Below are positions 1 through 5,718 of a stretch of 6,364 bases of DNA, in pieces. This stretch comes from Planctomycetota bacterium (GTDB lineage: Bacteria > Planctomycetota > Brocadiia > SM23-32): the NCBI GenBank assembly GCA_018334735.1, contig JAGXLK010000148.1, positions 1-6,364 on the forward strand. Reading direction: 5' to 3'. The notes beneath the pieces were generated by a model that worked only from the letters and a program-made list of their open reading frames with translations, did no database searches and was not told the origin of the DNA. The translations under genes were made by a program, and so were the position numbers. Position 1 is the stretch's first letter, and each line of letters opens with the position of its first letter.

Positions 1-1
1 G

Positions 2-715
2 GACGATGTCGAACGTACCGTGCGCAACACTCTGGCGCGGTCCCAGTTCTTCCTTACTGATGCGTTCGTCGATTTGTTCAGGCGAATCCACACAGACCGC
101 CCCACCATGGAAGTCGAGCAGGCTTTGCGTGAACGTCGCCGACTCGAAGGTGGTTTCGTGGCCCAGGCAAGCTTCGACGACTGGGTCAGTTACCCCGGGA
201 ATCCCGTGCTGGGTGCACCTGGCGTGGCCAACAACGGCATCCATATGATGGGATGCTGCCCACCCGAAGGCCTACGCGGAGTATGGGAAGCCTGGCGCTG
301 GGCGGTTCAGGACGAAGGGGGCGAAGTCCGTGTAAATCTTGCCTTGAGCCGGGAACACCCATCGGCCCGCATCGTTGCGTGGCGACCCGAGGACGGCGGC
401 TACGAGGTCACAGCCCTCAAACAGGGACGGTTCCTGCTCCGTCCTCCCGGGTGGGCGAGTCGCGAAGGTGTGGCCCTGAGCCGCAACGGCACTCCGGCCG
501 CGGTGGAATGGAGCGGACCGGAGGACGCCTACGTTCTCTGTCGCGAGGTGGAGAAGGGAGAAGCCCTTCGACTTTCCTGGCCGGTTCCAAGCTTTACCCA
601 AACATTCACCCCGACGAGCGTCGAAGACCGGAAAGAGCGTGTTTCGTTCCAGTGGGTCGGACCGCAAGGGGTGGGGGTGGAACCCGGGGGCAAGCATCTG
701 CCGATGTTTGACTGA
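2..715 (+). CDS. GH127-like (DUF1680) glycoside hydrolase, C-terminal part, 5' incomplete
   Basis: The reading frame is open from the window edge, so the gene starts upstream; a GTG at 20 is probably internal, because the residues before it (DDVERTVRN) fit the family. The key signature is GCCPPEG, with the adjacent cysteines encoded at 254-259. In characterised GH127 beta-L-arabinofuranosidases a CCPPN motif supplies the nucleophilic and zinc-binding cysteines. The Glu-x-Cys that completes the zinc site should lie upstream and is not visible. The visible part covers the end of the helical catalytic domain, then a beta-sandwich with FLLRPPGWAS, matching the family's 'lRiPGWa' segment, and a typical ending (FQWVGPQGVG...HLPMFD). 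The spacing between DDVERTVRN and the cysteine pair seems longer than in Bifidobacterium HypBA1, as remembered, so this is probably a divergent subfamily. A role in cleaving arabinose or related sugars from glycans is inferred. The family call is firm; the substrate is unknown. Confidence 0.8.
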   Translation, partial: DDVERTVRNTLARSQFFLTDAFVDLFRRIHTDRPTMEVEQALRERRRLEGGFVAQASFDDWVSYPGNPVLGAPGVANNGIHMMGCCPPEGLRGVWEAWRWAVQDEGGEVRVNLALSREHPSARIVAWRPEDGGYEVTALKQGRFLLRPPGWASREGVALSRNGTPAAVEWSGPEDAYVLCREVEKGEALRLSWPVPSFTQTFTPTSVEDRKERVSFQWVGPQGVGVEPGGKHLPMFD

Positions 716-890
716 CCGCGCTCCGTGGGGCAATGCACGGATGATGCGGCCGAACAAGCCGTTGAGAAGCCGGTTTAGCCCATTGGTGGCCGGCTCAGCT
801 GAACTCGAGCTTACATTCCCCGTGAGCGGACTGTACTTCAGGGCGGTTTTGCCGGGTCTCGCAGCACAAAGGCCAACAACAAACGGCAGG

Positions 891-906
891 TCCGCCGTAC
901 GGCGGA
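891..906. repeat. Perfect 16-bp palindrome
   Basis: TCCGCCGTACGGCGGA is exactly self-complementary. Outside it, GG at 889-890 and ACC from 908 can extend pairing across a small bulge, so transcribed RNA would form a GC-rich hairpin. It lies 175 bp downstream of the hydrolase stop. What follows is CTCTTTTGG rather than a clean T-tract, so an intrinsic terminator is not well supported. It could instead be a protein-binding site or a unit of a REP-like repeat family. The palindrome is seen directly; its role is unknown. Confidence 0.6.
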
Positions 907-1302
907 GACCTACAGCTCTTTTGGATTCGTCCTTATCTGCCATCCGCGGTCTGCCCTTTGGAGCGCCTCCCACGGTCTCGCGCCGCGGGTGAAAAAGGCT
1001 GAGGTAGGGAATTGGATAAGACACACCTGGCCTCTCCGCCAAACGAGGCTTCCGAAAGAAATTTGAGGAATTTGCGCTCGGTAGCAGTCCGGAAGGCGTA
1101 GAAATCCGCAGCAAACGTACGCTCATCAAACCATGAAACGACCCCCAGTGCACACTACTCGCCGGGCACAGCTCTTGATGCAGGCCGTCAAAACGGTTAG
1201 TCTTTACATGAACCCTGATTATCGTTGAGGCGTATGGTCCCCTGTTGTGTCGCCTAAACAGGCTCGCGGGGCAGCTGAAATAGAGAAAGCGTCGCTCGAT
1301 TG

Positions 1303-1359
1303 TGTGCAACAAAGCAATGCACAGGATGCCTCCGAAGCCCAAGTGCCGGTATCCGGTAT
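1303..1359 (+). promoter_or_regulatory. Possible operator region of the toxin-antitoxin locus
   Basis: Two short repeats sit just upstream of the antitoxin start. TGTGCA (1303-1308) and TGCACA (1318-1323) form a 6-bp dyad with a 9-nt spacer. CCGGTAT is repeated in direct tandem at 1346-1352 and 1353-1359, ending 22 bp before the ATG. Type II toxin-antitoxin operons are usually autoregulated through repeats in this position, which is the only reason for the functional suggestion. No clear -35/-10 pair was identified. Short repeats like these can arise by chance. Confidence 0.25.
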
Positions 1360-1370
1360 GAATTTCTCAC

Positions 1371-1379
1371 GAGGTGGAG
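1371..1379 (+). promoter_or_regulatory. Ribosome binding site of the antitoxin gene
   Basis: GAGGTGGAG lies immediately before ATG 1382. It favours that start over an in-frame upstream GTG at 1247 and over an ATG at 1358, because the residues encoded upstream of 1382 do not resemble the antitoxin family. Confidence 0.6.
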
Positions 1380-1381
1380 TT

Positions 1382-1606
1382 ATGAAAATCAAAGATCTGA
1401 TAAACGAAGTAGAGTCTCTGCCGCTGGAAGAACGGGCTATGGTAGTCGATTCGCTCCTTCGCAGCTTGAATCCGCCGGAGTCGGAAATAGACAAAAAATG
1501 GGCAGAAGTTGCCCAGAAACGCTTGGCCGAAATCAGATCGGGGGCCATCGAAGCTGTTCCGGGTGAGCAAGTTTTTGAAAAGATCTGGCAAAGGTTTAAG
1601 GAATGA
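1382..1606 (+). CDS. Antitoxin, putative addiction module component (CHP02574 / Unstab_antitox type)
   Basis: This 74-residue protein matches the small antitoxin family annotated as 'addiction module component CHP02574' (PF09720). Family features are visible in order: an N-terminal helix with LPLEERAMVVDSLLRSLNPP (residues 13-32), an acidic segment leading to IDKKW (36-40), and RLAEIRSGAIEAVPGEQVF (47-65), which resembles the family's 'R..EI.sG...vp...v' tail. In known systems the protein neutralises a ParE/RelE-family toxin encoded directly downstream and helps repress the operon. The stop overlaps the next ATG as ATGA, the usual translational coupling of such pairs. The start is supported by the adjacent Shine-Dalgarno sequence. 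The antitoxin looks intact, while its partner does not, so it may now be an orphan. Family assignment is by motif recognition. Confidence 0.85.
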   Translation: MKIKDLINEVESLPLEERAMVVDSLLRSLNPPESEIDKKWAEVAQKRLAEIRSGAIEAVPGEQVFEKIWQRFKE

Positions 1607-1701
1607 GTTTTCGCTTTCACCCGGCCGCCGAGCGAGAGTTATCGGATGCCATCCAATACTACGAAGATGTAGAGCCAGGCTATTGGGAAGGACGCCTGTA
1701 A
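1603..1701 (+). pseudogene. ParE/RelE-type toxin remnant with internal deletion
   Basis: The 32-residue product starts MSFRFHPAAERELSDAIQYY and continues EDVEPGYWEGRL before TAA. The first 26 residues match the start of ParE-like toxins paired with CHP02574 antitoxins (F-H-P-A-A-E-x-E-L-x-D-A-x-x-Y-Y-E). Full-length members are about 95-100 residues and end with a motif like 'HRxPxYWxxR'; here YWEGRL follows directly after EPG. The simplest reading is an in-frame deletion of roughly 60-65 codons that removed the central beta-sheet and catalytic or binding residues and fused the two ends at a shared Pro-Gly (CCAGGC, 1675-1680). Position and ATGA overlap with the antitoxin are normal for an active pair. 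The product should not be a functional toxin. Alternatives are an assembly artefact or a naturally tiny peptide, which is less likely. Confidence 0.7.
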
Positions 1702-1718
1702 GATCTGAGTAAAGGGCT

Positions 1719-1763
1719 GGATGCGGCTCCTTCAATCCATAGGCATCTTTGGTGTCCGCATCC
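1719..1763. repeat. Inverted repeat after the toxin remnant
   Basis: GGATGCGG (1719-1726) and CCGCATCC (1756-1763) are perfect 8-bp complements separated by 29 nt. The repeat lies 17 bp after the toxin remnant's stop. The loop is long and no T-tract follows, so it is not a standard terminator; it may be structure at the 3' end of the toxin-antitoxin transcript or chance. Confidence 0.35.
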
Positions 1764-1846
1764 CTGAACGCCAACGGGGCAGGCAAGGACCGCAAAACGG
1801 TTGCTCTGCCGTTCTCCAGCGAGGGCATTCGGGCACAGTGTGTGGG

Positions 1847-1875
1847 TTGCAGCTCAGCCGGGGCTGTCGTAATAT
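1847..1875 (+). promoter_or_regulatory. Candidate sigma70-like promoter for the SGNH hydrolase operon
   Basis: TTGCAG (1847-1852) and TAATAT (1870-1875) are separated by exactly 17 bp. They lie about 50 bp upstream of the hydrolase ATG in a stretch with no gene. Matches to consensus are partial (about 3/6 and 4/6), so position and spacing are the main support. Confidence 0.3.
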
Positions 1876-1916
1876 GGGAGCTGCTTGTCTCAGAGGCGAA
1901 ACCGGATATGAAATCG

Positions 1917-1922
1917 AGGAGT
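1917..1922 (+). promoter_or_regulatory. Ribosome binding site of the SGNH hydrolase gene
   Basis: GAGGAG ends 5 nt before ATG 1928. It supports that start over the in-frame ATG at 1721, whose extra 69 residues are Arg/Gly-rich, unlike any SGNH N terminus, and overlap the candidate promoter. Confidence 0.7.
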
Positions 1923-1927
1923 TACAG

Positions 1928-3106
1928 ATGTCCGAGAAGTGCCAGATTCCCCGTTGTATTCAGAAAATCTTTGCTGCCAGCCACTGTAACATCGCGTATA
2001 TCGGCGGTTCACTGACGGTCGGTGTGGGAGCAAGCGACGTCTCCCGGACATCCTGGCGGACGCTGTTCACTCAGTACGTCTACGAGACCTACCATCCGAA
2101 ATACCACTGCCAGGTCAGTGAGGTGATGGGGGCGATCGGGGCGAGTGAGTCCTACGCCGCCGCTTTTATGTTGCCGCGCAACGTTACACCTCATAATCCC
2201 GATCTGGCATTCATTGAGTTTTGTGTCAATGACAAAACCGCTCCCGATAAAGATCTTGTGATCAAAGGGATGGAAGGGATGGTCCGCAAGCTGCTAACCG
2301 CCGACAACTCCTGTGACGTTATTATCCTCGGCACGGGAGCCCGACCGGGTGCGGACCCAAAACACCCCGACGGGAAGATCGAGCAATCTCTCCACCGGCA
2401 GGTGGCCGAGCATTACGATGTGCCTTTTGTGGATATGCAATCTTACATCCTGGAGACGCTTGAGGAGCGGGGCGAGAGCTGGGAGGATATCGCGCTGGAG
2501 TTCGAAGAGAACGATCCTTACCATTTGAATGATTACGGCCAGAAACTTTCTTTTGAAGCCATGCGGGATTGTTTCAAAGAACAAGTCCGTCGTTACCAGC
2601 AGGGCGATAAGGTCGATCACAGTGCGCCGTTACCGGATCCCATCGTCTCGGATGAGCTCCAACACATCGAGCTCTATGACCCCTCGAAGAAAAAAAGCGG
2701 GGTGAAGCTGGAAGGCAACTGGGACCAGAAAGCCGACGAGCTTGTTCCCTGGTATTTCGACAATCTGCTGGTCGGCGCGCCGGGAGCGAAGATGGAATTT
2801 ACTTTTGAAGGAACCGCGGTCGCCGTCTGGGGACTGATGTATAACAACGGCCTGAAGGTGAAGGCCAAAATCGACGGGGAGAAGACTCCGGGACCATACC
2901 TGCGGCATTTCATCGAGTTCGGCAAAGGCGCGGTGCTGGCCCATGGCATGGAGAACACCGAACACAAGCTTGAACTGGTGGTATCCGAGCCGAGCAAACG
3001 CCACAACAAACTGGATAACCCGAGCGCACAGATCGCCTACATTGCCGTGGCGTGTCCGCCTTCCGGCGATGAGTCCACGAAAGAGAAGGCCGAGGAAGGG
3101 ACTTAA
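1928..3106 (+). CDS. SGNH/GDSL-type hydrolase with C-terminal beta-rich domain
   Basis: The protein has 392 residues. The SGNH fold signatures are in order: block I IAYIGGSLTVG with the probable nucleophile Ser28; block II glycine near GAIGAS (residues 69-73); block III FIEFCVND with Asn101; and block V DPYHLND with Asp196 and His199 as the rest of the catalytic triad. Enzymes of this class remove acyl or acetyl groups from sugars, lipids or other esters; the substrate cannot be read from the sequence. From about residue 240 a second domain is rich in beta-strand patterns (e.g. AKMEFTFEGTAVAVWGL, then KVKAKIDGEK), resembling the sandwich modules found in some carbohydrate esterases. No signal peptide is apparent, so a cytoplasmic location is likely unless export is non-classical. 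A membrane-protein gene follows after 5 bp, suggesting co-transcription. The hydrolase call is firm; the carbohydrate-esterase role is inference. Confidence 0.82.
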   Translation: MSEKCQIPRCIQKIFAASHCNIAYIGGSLTVGVGASDVSRTSWRTLFTQYVYETYHPKYHCQVSEVMGAIGASESYAAAFMLPRNVTPHNPDLAFIEFCVNDKTAPDKDLVIKGMEGMVRKLLTADNSCDVIILGTGARPGADPKHPDGKIEQSLHRQVAEHYDVPFVDMQSYILETLEERGESWEDIALEFEENDPYHLNDYGQKLSFEAMRDCFKEQVRRYQQGDKVDHSAPLPDPIVSDELQHIELYDPSKKKSGVKLEGNWDQKADELVPWYFDNLLVGAPGAKMEFTFEGTAVAVWGLMYNNGLKVKAKIDGEKTPGPYLRHFIEFGKGAVLAHGMENTEHKLELVVSEPSKRHNKLDNPSAQIAYIAVACPPSGDESTKEKAEEGT

Positions 3107-3111
3107 GATCA

Positions 3112-3558
3112 ATGTCCGAGTTTCTGCTCAGTCTGGGAGTTTTTTTCGGCTGGTTTTTGGCATGGGCATTTTCGGCGTTTGTTTTTACCGGATTTACGGT
3201 TTTCGTCGCTTCAATCCTGGAACACTACCTGGTCTTGAGTGAAGATCAGACCTTTCCCCTGTGGGTTTTTGCCCTGTCGGTTTCGCCTGCAGCAGCTTTT
3301 CTTGAGAGCTGGACGCTCTGGCCCGTTATAATTTCGTCGGACTATTTTTCTGCGATACGGTACGGTTCGGTAGCGGCCGGGGTTATATTTGCGCTCGTTG
3401 CAATCCTCGTTGTTTTTAAAACCGAGGAAGAAAAAGATAAATCGGGAGAACTGACCACTCTGGTGGGTTTGCTGCTGGCGGACGGGTTATGTTGTGTTCA
3501 GCTTGTGTTCTTCTTCCAGCCCATTCTGGACTACATGCTGGATCTCAATGCCTTGTGA
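3112..3558 (+). CDS. Small multi-pass membrane protein of unknown function
   Basis: This 148-residue protein is not assigned to a family. Four hydrophobic segments are visible: about residues 4-36 (one long helix or two short ones), 49-73, 84-103 and 114-137. A charged loop, KTEEEKDKSGE (103-113), sits between the last two and is the only strongly hydrophilic part. The third segment starts just after Arg83. No catalytic motif, metal-binding cluster or transporter signature was recognised. The ATG follows the hydrolase stop by 5 nt, and GAGGAAGGG (3092-3100), within the end of the hydrolase gene, can act as its ribosome binding site. This tight spacing implies one operon, but it does not show that the two proteins act together. 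Confidence 0.75.
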   Translation: MSEFLLSLGVFFGWFLAWAFSAFVFTGFTVFVASILEHYLVLSEDQTFPLWVFALSVSPAAAFLESWTLWPVIISSDYFSAIRYGSVAAGVIFALVAILVVFKTEEEKDKSGELTTLVGLLLADGLCCVQLVFFFQPILDYMLDLNAL

Positions 3559-3601
3559 GATTCTGGACAGATTTTGCGGGCCGGCGGACCTGATAAAAGG
3601 C

Positions 3602-3630
3602 TTGACATCCTCCAGGGGCCAATGTAAGGT
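3602..3630 (+). promoter_or_regulatory. Candidate sigma70-like promoter upstream of the secreted-protein gene
   Basis: TTGACA (3602-3607) is a perfect -35 consensus. After 17 bp comes TAAGGT (3625-3630), which keeps the important T, A and final T of the -10 box. It lies in the gap after the membrane-protein gene and would give a leader of about 140 nt before ATG 3779, including the small ORF at 3700. No clear terminator separates it from the upstream operon. Confidence 0.45.
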
Positions 3631-3699
3631 CGATTTTGCAGGACGCATCGGGATAAGAACCGTACGAGGGGAACTTTGTATTCGCTGGAGGGCGCCAAA

Positions 3700-3774
3700 A
3701 TGCAGGTTTTCGAGCAGGAATCCCATATGTTTTTGCGTTTTGCGGCCCGTTGTATGCCTTTGAATATTTGGTGA
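3700..3774 (+). CDS. Possible 24-residue leader ORF
   Basis: The ORF begins at an ATG preceded by GGAGGG (3687-3692) with a 7-nt gap, a better ribosome binding site than that of the large gene after it. The peptide is MQVFEQESHMFLRFAARCMP followed by LNIW, then TGA, ending 4 nt before ATG 3779. That start has only GGTGA (3770-3774) as a weak site, so ribosomes finishing the leader could reinitiate there. It could be a translationally coupled leader peptide. Alternatively it is the true N terminus of the large protein, separated by a frameshift, or chance. No family is recognised. Confidence 0.3.
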   Translation: MQVFEQESHMFLRFAARCMPLNIW

Positions 3775-3778
3775 CGTT

Positions 3779-5449
3779 ATGTTTGTCAATCACTATTCTC
3801 GCGTTCTTGTAGCTGTCTTGTCGTGTTTTATGCTGCCGGGGTTTTCTCACCGAGGGGTTCTCGTAGCGTCACAAAGTGTCAATGTTTTTCACCCGGTTTC
3901 GGGCAAACCGGCACGCGATTTTGGCAAGAAGGTCCTGCCCCCGAAGTTGGACCGACGACCAAAAGATCTCGACCGCATCAAGCCGCCCCATCAGGTCGAT
4001 CAAGATAAGGATTCAAAGGAGAATGAGCAAAAAGAAGAAGACACGGCGACGGTTTCCGGGATGGTGAAAGAAGCCGGGGCGAATAAACCTCTGAAAGGCG
4101 TTGAGGTGCGTCTTGTTCGCCAGGATGGTCCTCGGGAGAATCGAATACGTAAGGTCTCGACGGGGGCGGACGGCCACTTTAAGTTCAAAGACATTTTGCC
4201 GACAAAAAAACGTTGCCAGCTGCAGTATCGGAAAGATGGGTACCAGAGTTACCATGAAAATCTGACGTTTCCTGAGGCCGTGGTGGTCAGGCGGACGGTA
4301 AAACTGCACAAAAAGGCGCCTCCTGCGAAACATGGCGATGTCAGGGGAACTGTCGTAGACAAAAAAACGGGCAAAACTGTCAGAGGGGTGCACGTATGGA
4401 GTTATGGCAGAAACAGGGCCGAGACCGGAGCCGACGGCAAGTTTCATTTCAAACACATGCGCGTGAGACCAGAAGGATACGATTTTAACTTCAACAAAGA
4501 AGGATACGAAACACCAAAGGTCAACAAAAAAATAAAGGCCGGAGATAACCAGTTCACCTTCAAGATTGCGCCAATTCCGCCGCCCAGGCCGTATTCTTTT
4601 TACACAAAGGTTGCCAATCCTCTGATTCATACCGGCGAATCGACGAAAGTTTCAGCGAAGGTTTTTTATGGCAAAAAACCACGCCAGGGCGTCCGGGTCA
4701 ACTTTAAAGTTACTCCCGCATCCCGAGCCCGTGTGGGGTCGAAGCACATCGAAACCGTGCAGACAAATGCCAAAGGTGTAGCCACGGTCGTTGTCCGGGC
4801 GAAGAATAAGCAATGCATGGTCACGGTTCACATCAGTTTTCGGGGCAGGAAAAAGCTTTTTAGGGGATACGAGAAGATCTACATTCGGAAAAGCCGACCT
4901 GCCCGTTCCGCGTTTGGCTGGAAAATATGGCGTTCAACTGGCATGGTGGCCGTGCCGATCACATACAAGGTCCTCGGGATTCGCGGTTTTACCAACCTCT
5001 ACAAATGGGGAGTTGTGAAGGATCGTAATAAGCGGAAACACGTGCTGAAAGACAGTCAAACGAAAGGTGTCCGCCACAGCCAGATCACCCGCAAGAACGT
5101 GAAAGACCGGATCCAGAAGGTGTTGAAGAAGTCGAAAGCTGATTACAAACTCCTGCATCTTTCAAAGCCCAAAAAACATCTTTCATTGGGCCGACAGCGG
5201 GCTTACAGCTGGGGTAGTGTTGACAGCCGGCGTACGGGTTACCATCGCGGAGGTACCATCGACTACGAAGGGACTATTTACAAATGCCGGGGAATGCTCA
5301 GAAACCGCGGCCCACTCATTTTGAAGGACAGCCGAAAACGGCCTTTTGCCTACATGGTTTGCGGTAACGGGCGACTACCCGAACCTTCGCTCGATGGAAG
5401 CGGGCCTGCTACGGTGTGGTTTGCTGTGCTTACCCGCCCGCTGTTGTGA
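3779..5449 (+). CDS. Secreted basic protein with two carboxypeptidase-regulatory-like domains and an Ig-like domain
   Basis: The 556-residue product begins with a signal-peptide-like segment (hydrophobic about residues 8-22, possible cleavage near residue 30). A charged, Pro-containing linker follows (about 50-90). Domain 1 (about 91-177) and domain 2 (about 187-263) are carboxypeptidase-regulatory-like beta-sandwiches, each with the hallmark turn: TGADGHFKFK (128-137) and TGADGKFHFK (216-225). A PPP hinge leads to a bacterial Ig-like domain of Big-1 type (about 274-369), with the typical TNAKGVATVVV (329-339). The rest (about 370-556) is unassigned. Lys and Arg are very abundant throughout. 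Such modules usually serve as adhesive or structural parts at the cell surface; no enzymatic motif was seen. The ATG has a weak ribosome binding site. The final residues may be out of frame, because a coding-like tail continues in another frame to 5688. Domain calls are by pattern. Confidence 0.75.
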   Translation: MFVNHYSRVLVAVLSCFMLPGFSHRGVLVASQSVNVFHPVSGKPARDFGKKVLPPKLDRRPKDLDRIKPPHQVDQDKDSKENEQKEEDTATVSGMVKEAGANKPLKGVEVRLVRQDGPRENRIRKVSTGADGHFKFKDILPTKKRCQLQYRKDGYQSYHENLTFPEAVVVRRTVKLHKKAPPAKHGDVRGTVVDKKTGKTVRGVHVWSYGRNRAETGADGKFHFKHMRVRPEGYDFNFNKEGYETPKVNKKIKAGDNQFTFKIAPIPPPRPYSFYTKVANPLIHTGESTKVSAKVFYGKKPRQGVRVNFKVTPASRARVGSKHIETVQTNAKGVATVVVRAKNKQCMVTVHISFRGRKKLFRGYEKIYIRKSRPARSAFGWKIWRSTGMVAVPITYKVLGIRGFTNLYKWGVVKDRNKRKHVLKDSQTKGVRHSQITRKNVKDRIQKVLKKSKADYKLLHLSKPKKHLSLGRQRAYSWGSVDSRRTGYHRGGTIDYEGTIYKCRGMLRNRGPLILKDSRKRPFAYMVCGNGRLPEPSLDGSGPATVWFAVLTRPLL

Positions 5450-5688
5450 TAGATCCAACATGGCGTCTCACGGTCATTGCCATGGATGCCTGGTACCCCG
5501 GTCCGGTGCAGGGCAAAGCCCTGGCGAATGCAGCGGTGAAAGACCTGGGGACAACCTGCGCATTCGCGTCTTCATATCTGGCGGAGGGTATTACGGCGGA
5601 GATCGCATCACAGGCCTTGAAACGCGCGATCAAACAATGGAGCGCCAATGCGACAAAGAACCACGCTGTTTTCGTTCCTCCGGATTGA
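5416..5688 (+). CDS. Coding-like tail in another frame, probably the frameshifted C terminus of the preceding protein
   Basis: This frame is open from 5368 (after TAA 5365-5367) to TGA 5688 and overlaps the end of the previous ORF. Its sequence reads like real protein (VVIDPTWRLTVIAMDAWYPG, later a helix-like TAEIASQALKRAIKQW), and codon third positions look coding-like. No Shine-Dalgarno sequence precedes GTG 5416 or the internal ATG 5482, which argues against an independent gene. The shift from the upstream frame is -1 (one base missing or two gained), and both frames are open only between 5368 and 5449, so any frameshift lies there. No canonical slippery heptamer was found, so mutation or sequencing error is more likely than programmed frameshifting. 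It is less rich in Lys and Arg than the upstream protein, which leaves doubt. Confidence 0.4.
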   Translation: MVCCAYPPAVVIDPTWRLTVIAMDAWYPGPVQGKALANAAVKDLGTTCAFASSYLAEGITAEIASQALKRAIKQWSANATKNHAVFVPPD

Positions 5689-5718
5689 ATCAGTCCTGGC
5701 AGGACGCCCCAACGCTTT

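Larger units (their letters stand above)
716..1381. other. Intergenic region without a convincing gene
   Basis: No forward frame has a ribosome binding site plus a recognisable protein here. A 31-codon ORF at 1133-1228 (MKRPPVHTT...) lacks a Shine-Dalgarno sequence. The minus strand is open in one frame from 1342 to 272, but its product has no family signature and its 3' half is antisense to the hydrolase gene. No tRNA T-arm and no tmRNA or RNase P landmark was seen. Recognisable structure is limited to the palindrome at 891-906 and short repeats just before the antitoxin gene. The stretch could be decayed coding sequence or a multicopy intergenic element; the sequence alone does not decide. 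Confidence 0.5.

Noticed and set aside
1133..1228. 31-codon ORF starting MKRPPVHTT
   Set aside because: No Shine-Dalgarno sequence and no recognisable motif; a frame this short is expected by chance.
1241..1262. CCTGTT/AACAGG inverted repeat with GCCTAAA, considered as an integron attC-like site
   Set aside because: The arms are only 6 bp and the core does not match the attC consensus; no integrase or gene cassette is present.
272..1342. Long minus-strand open frame (356 codons) across the gap and antisense to the hydrolase gene
   Set aside because: Its translation has no recognisable family, its 3' half is antisense to a well-supported gene, and GC-rich coding DNA often opens antisense frames. 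The part over 716-1342 would deserve a homology search.
1367..1828. Minus-strand ORF of 153 codons over the toxin-antitoxin locus
   Set aside because: It is antisense to the well-supported antitoxin gene and shows no family features.
1721..1927. N-terminal extension of the SGNH hydrolase from ATG 1721
   Set aside because: The extra 69 residues are unlike SGNH N termini, while ATG 1928 has a well-spaced GAGGAG and is followed closely by the block I motif.
5693..5705. GTCCT-GGC-AGGAC hairpin between the convergent genes, as a terminator
   Set aside because: The stem has only 5 bp with a 3-nt loop, and the nearest T-run (TTTTT) begins about 10 nt after the stem instead of directly behind it.
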